This document shows, one piece after another, positions 6,795 to 14,322 of a DNA stretch of 16,846 nucleotides. Position 1 is the stretch's first letter. Every line of letters starts with the position of its first letter. A model generated the notes under the pieces. That model saw only the letters and a list, made by a program, of their open reading frames with translations. It was not told where the DNA came from and did no database searches. The DNA comes from JBDNJM01 sp041687755 (GTDB taxonomy: Bacteria > Planctomycetota > UBA1135 > GCA-002686595): contig JBDNJM010000171.1 in assembly GCA_041687755.1 (NCBI GenBank), forward strand, positions 1-16,846, in the 5' to 3' direction. The position numbers were made by a program, and so were the translations under genes.

Positions 6795-8915
6795 ATGGCA
6801 GCGAAGAAGACTGAACGCCGGGTGGCCGAGCTGCGCGAGCACCTCGAGGCCGCGTCACGCGCCTATTACAACAAGGACGGCTCGCACCTCTCCGACGCCG
6901 AGTACGACGGGCTGTTCCGCGAGCTGCAAGAGCTCGAGCGGGCCGACCCGGAGCTCGCGACCGCGGACAGCCCGACCCGGCGCGTCGGCGCGGCGCTGCC
7001 GGAGGGCGGGAGCTTCGAGAAGGTCGCGCACGAAGTGCCGATGCTGTCGATCGACAGCCTGTTCAGCGACGAGGAGGTGCGCGACTTCGAGGCGGGCGTG
7101 CTGCGCTTCTTGAAGCTGGAGGACGGTCAGGAGTTGGCCTGGTCGTGCGAGCCGAAGTTCGACGGGGTCAGCGCCTCGCTTCTGTTTGAGGACGGGGTGT
7201 TCGTGCGCGCTCTGACGCGCGGCGACGGCGCGGTGGGCGAGGACATCACGAGCAACCTGAACACGGTGCGCAACCTGCCGTTGCTGCTGACGACGAAGTC
7301 GCCGCCGGCGCTGCTGGAAGTGCGCGGCGAGGTGCTGATCGAGCGGGCGGCGTTCGAGCGCTTCAACGTGGAGCGGGCCGCGCGCGAAGAGGCCGTGCTC
7401 GCCAATCCGCGCAACGCGACGGCGGGGGCGCTGCGGCGCAACGATCCGGCCGAGGTGCGGCGGTATCCGCTGCTGTTCTTCCCCTACTCGGTCACGCGCA
7501 TCGTGGGCGCGTCCTTTGCGGGGCACGGCGATGCGATGGCGCAGCTGTCCGACTGGGGACTTGTGGACTCAGGGCTGCGGCGCACGGTCAGCGGCATCGA
7601 TGCGGCCATCGCGTACCACGACGAGCTGGAAGCGCGTCGCTTCGACGTGCCCTTCGACATCGACGGCATGGTTGTCAAGCTCGACGACCTGGCGCTGCGC
7701 GCGCGGCTGGGGCGCACTTCGCGCGCGATGCGCTGGCAGTACGCGCACAAGTTCGCGGCGGTTGAAGAAGTCACGACCTTGCGGGCGGTGGAGGTGCAGG
7801 TCGGCGCGAACGGGCGGCTGACGCCGCGCGCGTACCTCGATCCGGTCGAGGTGATGGGCGTCACCGTGCGCCACGCGACGCTGCACAACGCGGTGCACAT
7901 GGGCGCACTCGAGCTGCGCGTCGGCGACAGCGTCTTCGTGCGGCGCGCGGGCGACGTGATCCCGCAGGTGCTGGGCGTCTCGAAGGCGGCGTCGGGCGGG
8001 GCGCCGAAGCATTGGGACGAGCTGCGGCCGGCGGCGCTGCTCGACGGCGAGGGGCAGCCGACGGCGGTGGGCATCGTGGACTGGATGCAGGAGCCGCGGC
8101 TGCCGGAGACCTGCCCGGCGTGCGGGACCGCGACCGTGCAGGAGGGCAAGTACGTGCGCTGCCCGAACGGCGTCGCCTGCCCGCCGCAGCTCGTGGGGCG
8201 GCTCGAGGTGTTGGTCGGACGCAAGGCGTTCGAGATCGCGTCGCTGGGCCCGAAGCTGCTGACGCAGTTGATCGAGGCCGGGCTGATCGTGGAGCCCGCC
8301 GACGTGTTCTTCCTTGACCGGCACGTCGAGCAGCTATTGGAGCTGGAGCGCTGGGGTCAAAAGTCGGTGGACAACCTTGTCGAGCAGCTCGAGTCGCAGC
8401 GCGACGTGGACTTCGATCGGTACCTCGTGGCGCTCGGCATCGACGACGTCGGGCCGTCCACCGGGCGGCTGCTCGCGGCGTCGTTCGGGGATTTGGCGCG
8501 ACTGCGTGAGGCGGGGCAGGAGGAGCTGAAGCAGCTCGATGGGATCGGTCCCGAGGTCGCGCGGAGCATCGTCGAGTGGTTCGCGGACGAGCGCAACCTG
8601 CGGCTTCTTCAGCGGCTGGAGGAGGGCGGCGTGCGGCCGCGCCCGATCCAGGCGGGGCCGAGTTTGCAGGAGCTCTCGGGCAAGACGTTCGTGCTTACCG
8701 GGACGCTCGGGGGCATGTCCCGGGCCGAGGCCAAGCGCTTCATCGAGGACCTGGGCGGCCGGGTGGCGAGCGCGATCAGCTCGAAGACGGACTACCTCGT
8801 GGCCGGCGGGCCGCCCCGCAAGCCGGACGCCAAGCCGACCAAGAAGCTGCGGGAGGCCGCGGAGAACGACGTGGTCGTCCTGGACGAGGCGGGCTTCTTA
8901 GGCCTTGCCAAGTAG
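6795..8915 (+). CDS. ligA: NAD-dependent DNA ligase
   Basis: The 706-residue protein is a full-length bacterial LigA, which seals nicks in duplex DNA with NAD as cofactor during replication and repair. Domains in order: Ia ('AYYNKDGSHLSDAEYDGLF', 23-41, NMN binding); adenylation domain with catalytic Lys121 in 'EPKFDGVSASLL', 'TRGDGAVGEDIT' and 'VRGEVLIER'; 'FDIDGMVVKLDDL' (287-299); OB fold ('VGANGRLTPRAYLDPVEV', 'VRRAGDVIPQV'); a four-cysteine zinc finger (Cys440, 443, 456, 462); helix-hairpin-helix repeats (about 515-600); and a C-terminal BRCT domain (626-706, 'LSGKTFVLTGTLGGMSRAEA'). The BRCT domain has a Pro/Lys-rich insertion 'GGPPRKPDAKPTKK' where family members usually have a short loop. 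ATG 6795 fits the family N-terminus; no Shine-Dalgarno is visible. All key residues are present. Confidence 0.98.
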   Translation: MAAKKTERRVAELREHLEAASRAYYNKDGSHLSDAEYDGLFRELQELERADPELATADSPTRRVGAALPEGGSFEKVAHEVPMLSIDSLFSDEEVRDFEAGVLRFLKLEDGQELAWSCEPKFDGVSASLLFEDGVFVRALTRGDGAVGEDITSNLNTVRNLPLLLTTKSPPALLEVRGEVLIERAAFERFNVERAAREEAVLANPRNATAGALRRNDPAEVRRYPLLFFPYSVTRIVGASFAGHGDAMAQLSDWGLVDSGLRRTVSGIDAAIAYHDELEARRFDVPFDIDGMVVKLDDLALRARLGRTSRAMRWQYAHKFAAVEEVTTLRAVEVQVGANGRLTPRAYLDPVEVMGVTVRHATLHNAVHMGALELRVGDSVFVRRAGDVIPQVLGVSKAASGGAPKHWDELRPAALLDGEGQPTAVGIVDWMQEPRLPETCPACGTATVQEGKYVRCPNGVACPPQLVGRLEVLVGRKAFEIASLGPKLLTQLIEAGLIVEPADVFFLDRHVEQLLELERWGQKSVDNLVEQLESQRDVDFDRYLVALGIDDVGPSTGRLLAASFGDLARLREAGQEELKQLDGIGPEVARSIVEWFADERNLRLLQRLEEGGVRPRPIQAGPSLQELSGKTFVLTGTLGGMSRAEAKRFIEDLGGRVASAISSKTDYLVAGGPPRKPDAKPTKKLREAAENDVVVLDEAGFLGLAK

Positions 8916-8967
8916 TCCCCGGTCGGCTCAAGCCTGCTCGGGCGGCCGGACGATTGCACTGATTCAG

Positions 8968-9006
8968 GGCCCCGCACGGGACGTGGGGGCCGGTGAGCTG
9001 GTTTTT
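8968..9006 (+). terminator. Weak hairpin terminator candidate after ligA
   Basis: GGCCCC (8968-8973) pairs with GGGGCC (8986-8991), and CAC/GTG extends the stem inward past a one-base bulge. T5 at 9002-9006 follows ten bases after the stem. This is a plausible but imperfect Rho-independent terminator 50 bases beyond the ligA stop. Confidence 0.35.
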
Positions 9007-9045
9007 CCCGGGTTGAACCCCGGTTCTGAGGGCCTGGTGACGTAA

Positions 9046-9921
9046 ATGCATAAGAAGACCGACACGACCCGGAGCGAGAGCGCTCTAGAACACCTGTTCG
9101 AGGTGTCCGCCAACGATCTCGCGGGCGCGGTCTCCGAGGCCCCCATGAGCGAAGACACCCCAGCCCGACCCGACAAACCCGGCAAGACCGAAGCCGGAGC
9201 CCTGCCGGGACCCGAATTCAAAGATCTGCAGGCGGAGCCTGCTGAGGCCACTGAGGCCGCCGCAGCCGAGCCGCTGCCGGAGCCCCACGAGGTCACCGGC
9301 GACGACGTCTCGGCCCTGGTGTCCGGCGCCCAGGAGGGCGACGCCGAGGCGTTGAACGCGCTGTTCGAGCGCTACTACGGGCTGCTTGTGGACGTGGCCA
9401 AGCGGCGCCTCGGTCCGCGCCTGCGCGCCAAGGAGGAGGTCGACGATCTCGCGCAGACCACGTTCCGCGAGGCGACCCGCGACTTCGGGCGCTACGAGTA
9501 CCGCGGCGACGGCTCGCTGCTGCGCTGGCTGATCCAGATCCTGAACAACAAGATCCGCGACCGGGCCGAGTTCTACTCCGCCGGCAAGCGCGACATCAGT
9601 CGCGAGCGCGCGATCGAGGGCGGTACCTCGAGCGACGGCGAGACCCCGCAGGCCTTCCAGGTGCCCAGCCCCGATCTGTCGGTGACCATGCAGGTCAGCC
9701 GCGACGAGCAGTTCGGGATCCTGCGCGAGAGCCTCGACCGGCTTAGCCAAGAGCACCGCCAGGCGATCACGCTCGTGTTCTTCCAGGGCCTGACCCTGCG
9801 CGAGGCGGGCAAGCGCATGGGCGGCCGCAGCGAGGACGCGGTGCGCATGATGCTGCGCCGGGCTGAGGCGCGGCTGCGCGACATCGTCTCGGGCAAGCTC
9901 GAGGACGAAACGCAGGACTGA
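9046..9921 (+). CDS. ECF-type RNA polymerase sigma factor with long N-terminal extension
   Basis: The 291-residue protein carries sigma-70 region 2 (about 88-178, with 'LVSGAQEGDAEALNALFERY', 'DDLAQTTFREATRDF' and 'LLRWLIQILNNKIRD') and region 4 (about 222-285, with the helix-turn-helix 'LTLREAGKRMGGRSEDAVRM'). Regions 1.2 and 3 are absent, as in extracytoplasmic-function sigma factors, which redirect RNA polymerase to particular promoters. The first about 85 residues are an acidic, Ala/Glu/Pro-rich, probably disordered extension, and a 45-residue linker separates regions 2 and 4. An internal ATG at 9145 (Met34) is an alternative start; 9046 is taken as the longest open start. No anti-sigma gene is adjacent: the next gene codes for an exported propeller-like protein. 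Target promoters cannot be deduced. Confidence 0.9.
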   Translation: MHKKTDTTRSESALEHLFEVSANDLAGAVSEAPMSEDTPARPDKPGKTEAGALPGPEFKDLQAEPAEATEAAAAEPLPEPHEVTGDDVSALVSGAQEGDAEALNALFERYYGLLVDVAKRRLGPRLRAKEEVDDLAQTTFREATRDFGRYEYRGDGSLLRWLIQILNNKIRDRAEFYSAGKRDISRERAIEGGTSSDGETPQAFQVPSPDLSVTMQVSRDEQFGILRESLDRLSQEHRQAITLVFFQGLTLREAGKRMGGRSEDAVRMMLRRAEARLRDIVSGKLEDETQD

Positions 9922-10058
9922 GCACCGCCGATTCGGTCGGGGTTCGGGGGGCACTGCTCCCTCTGGCTAGGCGTCTGCAGCGCGAGGCTTCGCAGGTTCG
10001 GCGGAGCAGGCCTGCTCGCGAGGGCCCTGCAGGTCAGGCTCCGCGGACGCTTTAGCTC

Positions 10059-10079
10059 GGGTCTCCGCGTCGGAGACCC
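10059..10079. terminator. Perfect 8-bp hairpin between the sigma factor and the propeller gene
   Basis: GGGTCTCC at 10059-10066 and GGAGACCC at 10072-10079 form a perfect inverted repeat around a five-base loop. No T tract follows. It lies 138 bases past the sigma-factor stop and 47 bases before the next start, so it could be a terminator or a 5' leader structure of the exported-protein gene. Confidence 0.35.
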
Positions 10080-10126
10080 TCGATCTGGGGAGGAGGCTAA
10101 CGTGAAGTTCCACCTCTAGCCCCCCT

Positions 10127-11630
10127 ATGAGCATGCAGCTCGCACTGTCTCGCTCTGTCGCCATCTTCGCGCTTCTCGCTCCCGCCGCCCAGGGCGGAGG
10201 GATCGAAACCGAACTCTTCGAGTCTCCGACTCCGGTTAATGGCGACCTGTTTGGTTCGACGCTCGCCGTCGATGGTGCCCGGCTCGCGGTTTGGTCGACG
10301 GGGCTCGGCTCGCAGGCGTTGAGCCTCTGGGCCCGAGACGCTGCAGGCCAGTGGATCTTCGAGGACGAGCAGGCTCCCGCGTTCGCTGCGCAGGCGACGT
10401 TCAACGCCAGCCGACCCGTGAACTTGGTCGGCGAACGCGCGGTGGTCACTGCTGGAACCGCGCTCACAACGGCGCTCTTTGAGCGCGCCGCCGACGGGTC
10501 GTGGTTGGAAGCATCGAACCTGATCGGCGCCGAGCCGAATGCGGACCTCACGCATTCGGTGGCGACGGTCTTTGGTGAGCGCGTCGCGATCTCGATCGGG
10601 ATCCTGTTCGCAGGCCGTGTGGGCATCTTCGAGCGGGTGGTGGATGGCTCCTGGCCCGAGGTGGATCAGCGCCTGTTTGATCGAGCGGTCGTCGCTCTCG
10701 GCAGCACGCCCGACGTCATCGCAGCGGGGACGGTGGCGCTCTCAGGCAACGAGATCGTCCTGCTCGAGCCCCAGCCGACCGGAGGTTGGGGAATCGCAGA
10801 CGTGCTCCAGCCGCCGAGGCCTTCCTCCAAGTTCGGGACGCAGCTAGACCTGGAGGGCGACCTACTCGTGACAAGCGCGGGTGGCATCTTCGACGGCGGT
10901 ATCGCGGTGGTCTACGAGCGCGGTGCCGACGGCCGCTTCCAGCTCGCCGCGCAGCGCCAGACCCCGAACGGCGAGGTGTTCGACACGGCCGACGTGCAGG
11001 TGCTCGGAGACCTAATCGTTGCGAGCCAGGTCTTCGGAGAAGGACGCCTCGCAGTGTTCGAGCGCGCACCCGATGGTGCCTGGGCTCTGCGACTGTTCTT
11101 GCGTTCAGAGACCGGAGGGAGCCTTGCCGGCTTTGGGGGCGCGCTGTCCCTGGGGCCCGGCTGGTGTGTCTCCGGCCGGCCTACCGGCCAGTCGGGCACG
11201 GGGTCTGTCGCCTCCTTCGATCTCATGGGGCTCTACCGGAAGCAGTCGTTCATCAGTGCCACGACAGGAGGTACGCAGAAGTTGACTCTGCGGCCCGGCC
11301 TCAAGACGGCACGGGCGGTCCTACGCCATCGTCGGCTCGCTGTCGGGAACTTCCCCGGGCCTGCCCCTGGCCGGCGGGCTTGAGCTGCCGCTGGTCGTTG
11401 ACAACTACTTTGTGAGCACCTTCAGCTCGCTCGGGACAGCTCAGTCGCTCGTCCAGCCTTCGTTCGGGCAGCTCTCCTCCGAGGCGGCTGCGTCGAGCTT
11501 GCTGACGCTTCCCCCCGGACTGAACCCTGCGCTCGTCGGGCTGGTGGCGCACCACGCGCCGGTGACGCTCGACGGGGCGGGGGTGCCGACCAGGGTGAGC
11601 GGGCCGGTGGCCGTGCGGCTCGAGCCCTGA
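10127..11630 (+). pseudogene. Exported FG-GAP/propeller-like protein gene with one frameshift near its 3' end
   Basis: The frame from ATG 10127 (or Met3 at 10133) opens a signal peptide 'VAIFALLAPAAQ' and a repetitive body with elements such as 'NGDLFGSTLAVDGARLAV', 'SKFGTQLDLEGDLLVTSAGG' and 'FGGALSLGPG', spaced by 'VYERGADGRF', 'IFERVVDGSW' and 'VFERAPDGAW'. This is the FG-GAP/integrin-alpha-like beta-propeller pattern. At about 11300-11312 the open frame turns to Arg/Ala-rich sequence and stops at 11383, while the neighbouring frame takes over: 'HGRSYAIVGSLSGTSPGLPL', 'LELPLVVDNYFVSTF', 'LPPGLNPALVGLVAHHA', ending at 11630. From memory, this C-terminal module is frequent on exported planctomycete proteins and may be a sorting or surface domain. 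Removing one base gives about 500 residues. A frameshift mutation or a sequence error would explain the break. Confidence 0.75.
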
Positions 11631-11655
11631 TCGACTCAGGCCGGGCTGGGCACGC

Positions 11656-11924
11656 TCAGACGGTTTCGCGTGCTCGCCCATCGCGCCTATGGCGACCAGG
11701 AATTCGAGGGCTTGGTGCACGGACATTGACACCGGCTGCAGCCTGTCGGCGGCTTGGACCCCGAGCACGCCGAGCCCGGGGAAGTAGAAGGGCTGGCCGG
11801 CGAGCCAGGAGTCCGCGACGGCGCCCTCGGCGGCCCCGAAGCCCAGGATCAGGCCTCTGACTGGCAGGAGCGCGACGAGGCCGGTCAGGAAGGTGCGCGT
11901 GAGGTGGCGGGGGAGGGCGTTCAC
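11656..11924 (-). pseudogene. DUF502 membrane-protein remnant lacking its central part
   Basis: From a GTG at 11924 the translation reads 'LPRHLTRTFLTGLVALLPV' and then 'FYFPGLGVLGV', resembling the N-terminal membrane part of DUF502 proteins. It is followed after only about nine residues by 'VSMSVHQALEFLVAIGA', which resembles the family C-terminus (a MSVxxALxxL motif). Family members are about 200 residues with a conserved middle (second membrane segment, ER-I/P-LV segment, TPNPTSG-like motif), all absent here. The same frame stays open to 11301 but then runs antisense to the propeller gene and is not protein-like; a TGA in another frame at 11656-11658 may be the original end. This looks like an in-frame internal deletion plus a 3' frameshift. 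The family assignment is moderately sure. Confidence 0.5.
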
Positions 11925-12031
11925 GGCCGGGACGGGCGGAGAGAGCGGCCTGTGGCCCCGGGGGAGCGGGGGACAAGGAATGCGGTACGCGGGAGCTGGG
12001 ACCAGCGCTCCCAGTGAGGGCGGGGCGCCCC

Positions 12032-12059
12032 TTGCAAGGCTCCTGGCCGGTGCTAAACT
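12032..12059 (+). promoter_or_regulatory. Sigma-70 type promoter of tRNA-Val with extended -10
   Basis: TTGCAA (12032-12037), a 16-base spacer and TAAACT (12054-12059) match the -35 and -10 consensus at four of six positions each. TGC directly before the -10 makes it an extended -10. Transcription would start near 12066, leaving a leader of about 18 bases before the tRNA. Confidence 0.6.
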
Positions 12060-12083
12060 TCGGCCCGCCAGAAAGGGCGATCG

Positions 12084-12160
12084 GGGCCATTAGCTCAGTT
12101 GGTTAGAGCGCTACGTTCACATCGTAGAAGTCGCTGGTTCGAATCCAGCATGGCCCACCA
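12084..12160 (+). tRNA. tRNA-Val (anticodon CAC)
   Basis: A complete cloverleaf can be drawn: acceptor GGGCCAT/ATGGCCC, D arm GCTC/GAGC with loop AGTTGGTTA, anticodon stem CTACG/CGTAG with loop TTCACAT (anticodon CAC, reads GUG), five-base variable loop AAGTC, T arm GCTGG/CCAGC with loop TTCGAAT, discriminator A and an encoded CCA tail at 12158-12160. It stands alone with its own promoter. No attachment-site duplication or integrase is visible next to it. Confidence 0.97.
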
Positions 12161-12286
12161 CTCACGGTCCCGTTCCCATTGCGACGGGCTGATTGCGACG
12201 GGAGCCCGAGAGGGCGATGGACGCCGGCAAGTGGCCGCGGATGCCGCGGAAGAGCGCTGCACTCCGCGCGGGCCTAGGATGGGCCT

Positions 12287-13126
12287 ATGAGCCACACCGC
12301 CGACGATCCTGACTACGTCCTGGGCACGAGCGACTTCGAGCTGGAGCGCCTCGAGTTCCAGCAGGAGGTCTGGGAGGCGGAGACTCAAGCCTGGATCGAC
12401 GGGCTGCAGTTGCGCACCGGTGCACGTGTGCTCGACGCCGGGTGCGGCCCGGGCACGGCGCTGCACCTGACGCGGGCGGCGGTCGGCGAGGGCGGCCGGG
12501 TCACGGCGCTGGACGAATCGACGCGCTGGCTGAGTGCGGTGGAGCGGCGCATTACAGAAGGGAAGTGGTCGAACGTCGACGTCGTCGAGGGCCGCATCGA
12601 GCAGGTGCCTGACTTTGGGGCGGTGTTCGACGGCATCGTGATGCGCTGGGTCCTGAGCTTTCCGCCGGATCCTCTGGCCGTCGTGCGGCGGCTCGCGTCG
12701 TGGCTGGCGCCGGGCGGTCGGCTGTTGGTGATCGACTACAACCACGAGGGTATCTCGCTGTTCCCGAAGAGCCCCGCGTTCGTCGAGGTGATCGAGGCCA
12801 CGCGCGCGATGTACGCGAGCCAGGGCGGCAATCCGTGGGTTGGGGGTGATCTGCCGCGGCTGTTCGCAGATGCCGAGCTCGAGCTCGAGTCGTACAAGCC
12901 GGTCGTCTTGAGCGGTGCGCCCGGCAGCGGCGTTTGGCGCTGGGCGGAGATCTTCTTCCTGCACCACGCCGAGCGCATGGAGGAAGGCGGCTTCCTTAAG
13001 GCGGGTGCGGCTCGACGGTTCGAGCAGGAGTGGAAGGAGCGCGCGACGGACCCCGCGGCTCGCTTCTTCTCGCCGATTGTGGTCGGAGCGGTCGGGAGAC
13101 TAGGGGCGCCCGGGCCCGCGAGCTGA
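12287..13126 (+). CDS. Class I SAM-dependent methyltransferase
   Basis: The 279-residue protein has the class I Rossmann methyltransferase core: motif I 'VLDAGCGPGTALHLT' (48-62), an acidic residue at the end of strand 2 ('RVTALDES'), 'NVDVVEGRIEQVP' for motif II, 'FDGIVMRWVLSFPPDPLAVV' and 'LAPGGRLLVIDYNHE' for the post-motif segment. It transfers a methyl group from S-adenosylmethionine to an unknown, probably small-molecule, acceptor in the cytosol; the UbiE-like style of motif I does not fix the substrate. The C-terminal about 110 residues ('GGNPWVGGDLPRLF', 'GVWRWAEIFFLHHAERM') resemble the substrate-binding cap of such enzymes. It stands alone after the tRNA; no partner gene indicates a pathway. 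ATG 12287 begins shortly before the core. Confidence 0.9.
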   Translation: MSHTADDPDYVLGTSDFELERLEFQQEVWEAETQAWIDGLQLRTGARVLDAGCGPGTALHLTRAAVGEGGRVTALDESTRWLSAVERRITEGKWSNVDVVEGRIEQVPDFGAVFDGIVMRWVLSFPPDPLAVVRRLASWLAPGGRLLVIDYNHEGISLFPKSPAFVEVIEATRAMYASQGGNPWVGGDLPRLFADAELELESYKPVVLSGAPGSGVWRWAEIFFLHHAERMEEGGFLKAGAARRFEQEWKERATDPAARFFSPIVVGAVGRLGAPGPAS

Positions 13127-13312
13127 GCGGGACGCGACGCGCCGGCGGTAGCGGGAGGACCCAATTGGGCGGGCTGGCATAGAGCTTGACGAGTGCACCC
13201 CCTAGGTCGCTCGGCCGCTGCGGTTCGGGGTCGCCCTGGAGCGCACCAGCCGGCAGATCGCGAGGGTGCTGGATCCCCTGTTCTGAGCCGCGCGTCCCTC
13301 TATGCTTCAACC

Positions 13313-13777
13313 ATGGAAACCACGGCACTCCAGGATCGTTACGCGCCTGAGAACGCGTGTTTCGGCTGCGGCCCCGCCAACGAGCGGGGCCTGCGGATCA
13401 AGAGCTTCGTCGAGGGCGACGAGGTTGTCGCCCGCTGGACGCCAGAGCAGCACCACGAGGCGTTCCCCGGGATGCTGAACGGCGGCATCTGCGGGTCGCT
13501 GCTCGACTGCCACTGCAATTGGACAGCGGCTTGGGCGCTGATGAACGAACGCGGTTTGGACACGCCGCCGTGCACGGTCACCGCGAACTACACGATCGAA
13601 CTGAAGCGTCCGACGCCGACCGATCGCGAGCTCGTGCTGCGCGCGCAGGTCGTGGAGCTCGTCGGTTCGAGGGCGACGATCGAGGGCGAGCTGCTGTGCG
13701 ACGGGGAGATCACGGCGACGTGCCGGGGGCTGTTCGTGGCGGTCCGAGAGGGGCATCCCGCGTTTCATCGCTGGTAG
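13313..13777 (+). CDS. PaaI-like hotdog-fold thioesterase family protein
   Basis: The 154-residue protein fits the PaaI-like hotdog family, many of which hydrolyse acyl-CoA thioesters. It opens with 'CFGCGPANERGLRIKSF' (a CxxCG N-terminal motif frequent in this branch), then 'HHEAFPGMLNGGICGSLLDC' around the hotdog helix, and 'ANYTIELKRPTPTDREL' on the beta sheet. In classical PaaI enzymes the helix start is HGG and is followed by a Leu-Leu-Asp/Glu motif; here it is Asn56-Gly-Gly and LLDC, so the active site differs and substrate and activity are uncertain. ATG 13313 is chosen because the conserved motif begins 15 residues later; an upstream in-frame start at 13193 would add a Pro/Arg-rich tail that is not protein-like. 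No partner gene indicates a pathway. Confidence 0.88.
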   Translation: METTALQDRYAPENACFGCGPANERGLRIKSFVEGDEVVARWTPEQHHEAFPGMLNGGICGSLLDCHCNWTAAWALMNERGLDTPPCTVTANYTIELKRPTPTDRELVLRAQVVELVGSRATIEGELLCDGEITATCRGLFVAVREGHPAFHRW

Positions 13778-13880
13778 GGGCGGGGATCCGGGCGGCATGG
13801 GGCTTGCGCGTAGCTCTGGTAGCTGCCCCCGGAATGCCCCAAGGAACGGTCTACGCAGGCTTCCCTGTTCGACTCGCACT

Positions 13881-14207
13881 ATGGATTTGCTCTCCAACCG
13901 CACGGCCTCGGCCGCGCTCGCCCTTTCCGCGGGCGCTCTCGCCCCGCATGCGCTCGCCCAGGACGTCGTCGTCCAGGCCCAGGAGATCGACCTGCGCCTT
14001 GCGGGACCGGAAGCCCTGTCGGCGCGCGGCGGGGCCGGCGGCGCGAGCTGGTTATTCGGACCTGAGGGCGTGAACGGTGGCGGCACGGGCGGGCCCGGGC
14101 TGATTCAGTTCCATGTGGCGAACACCGCCGACGTGCTGTTGGCGCCCGGGACGACCTTGGACGACTTGAGTGCGCCCGCCGCCAAGGTCCTCGACCTGCT
14201 CTTCTAG
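13881..14207 (+). CDS. Small exported glycine-rich protein, possibly a remnant of a larger one
   Basis: ATG 13881 begins a clear signal peptide 'ASAALALSAGALAPHALA', with cleavage expected before 'QDVVVQAQEIDL'. The mature part is about 80 residues, with 'GGAGGASWLFGPEGVNGGG' and then 'GPGLIQFHVANTADVLLAPG' and a hydrophobic end 'AAKVLDLLF'. No known enzyme motif is present. The GGxGGPGLIQxHV phrase recalls segments near the end of large glycine-rich exported planctomycete proteins, so this may be a signal peptide joined to a surviving C-terminal part after deletion. Upstream in-frame codons from 13797 are not protein-like. A strong hairpin follows 26 bases after the stop. Confidence 0.65.
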   Translation: MDLLSNRTASAALALSAGALAPHALAQDVVVQAQEIDLRLAGPEALSARGGAGGASWLFGPEGVNGGGTGGPGLIQFHVANTADVLLAPGTTLDDLSAPAAKVLDLLF

Positions 14208-14233
14208 AGCCCCCGAACGACTGCCAAGAAACG

Positions 14234-14274
14234 AGAGTGGCCCGCTCCTCTTCGACAGGGGAGCGGGCCGCTCT
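14234..14274. terminator. Strong bidirectional hairpin terminator between convergent genes
   Basis: Bases 14234-14248 pair with 14260-14274 in a 15-bp stem (one G-U pair on the + strand) around an 11-base loop. On the minus strand it is followed by a short T-rich stretch (CGTTTCTTGG), a fair Rho-independent terminator for the lipoprotein gene ending at 14323; on the plus strand it ends the small exported-protein gene. Confidence 0.8.
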
Positions 14275-14322
14275 GATGAGCGCCGAGAGCTGGGCGCTAG
14301 CTCGAGTCGCAAGCGGGTAACG

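Noticed and set aside
5910..6842. A 310-codon minus-strand frame across the gene-free segment
   Set aside because: The composition is that of a wrong frame, it overlaps the start of ligA and no motif is seen. Its middle might contain the displaced continuation of the small secreted ORF, which I note there but cannot support as a gene.
9085..9954. Minus-strand frame opposite the sigma factor
   Set aside because: It is the antisense shadow of a clear sigma-70 region 2/4 protein.
12178..12201. Short direct repeat ATTGCGACGGG downstream of the tRNA, considered as an attachment-site remnant
   Set aside because: It does not duplicate the tRNA 3' end and no integrase is nearby, so it is probably chance.
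12095..12967. A 290-codon minus-strand frame overlapping the tRNA and methyltransferase
   Set aside because: It runs antisense through a tRNA gene and a clear methyltransferase. The C-terminal 'MLDSNQRLLRCERSALTN'-like end is the familiar spurious translation of a tRNA complement.
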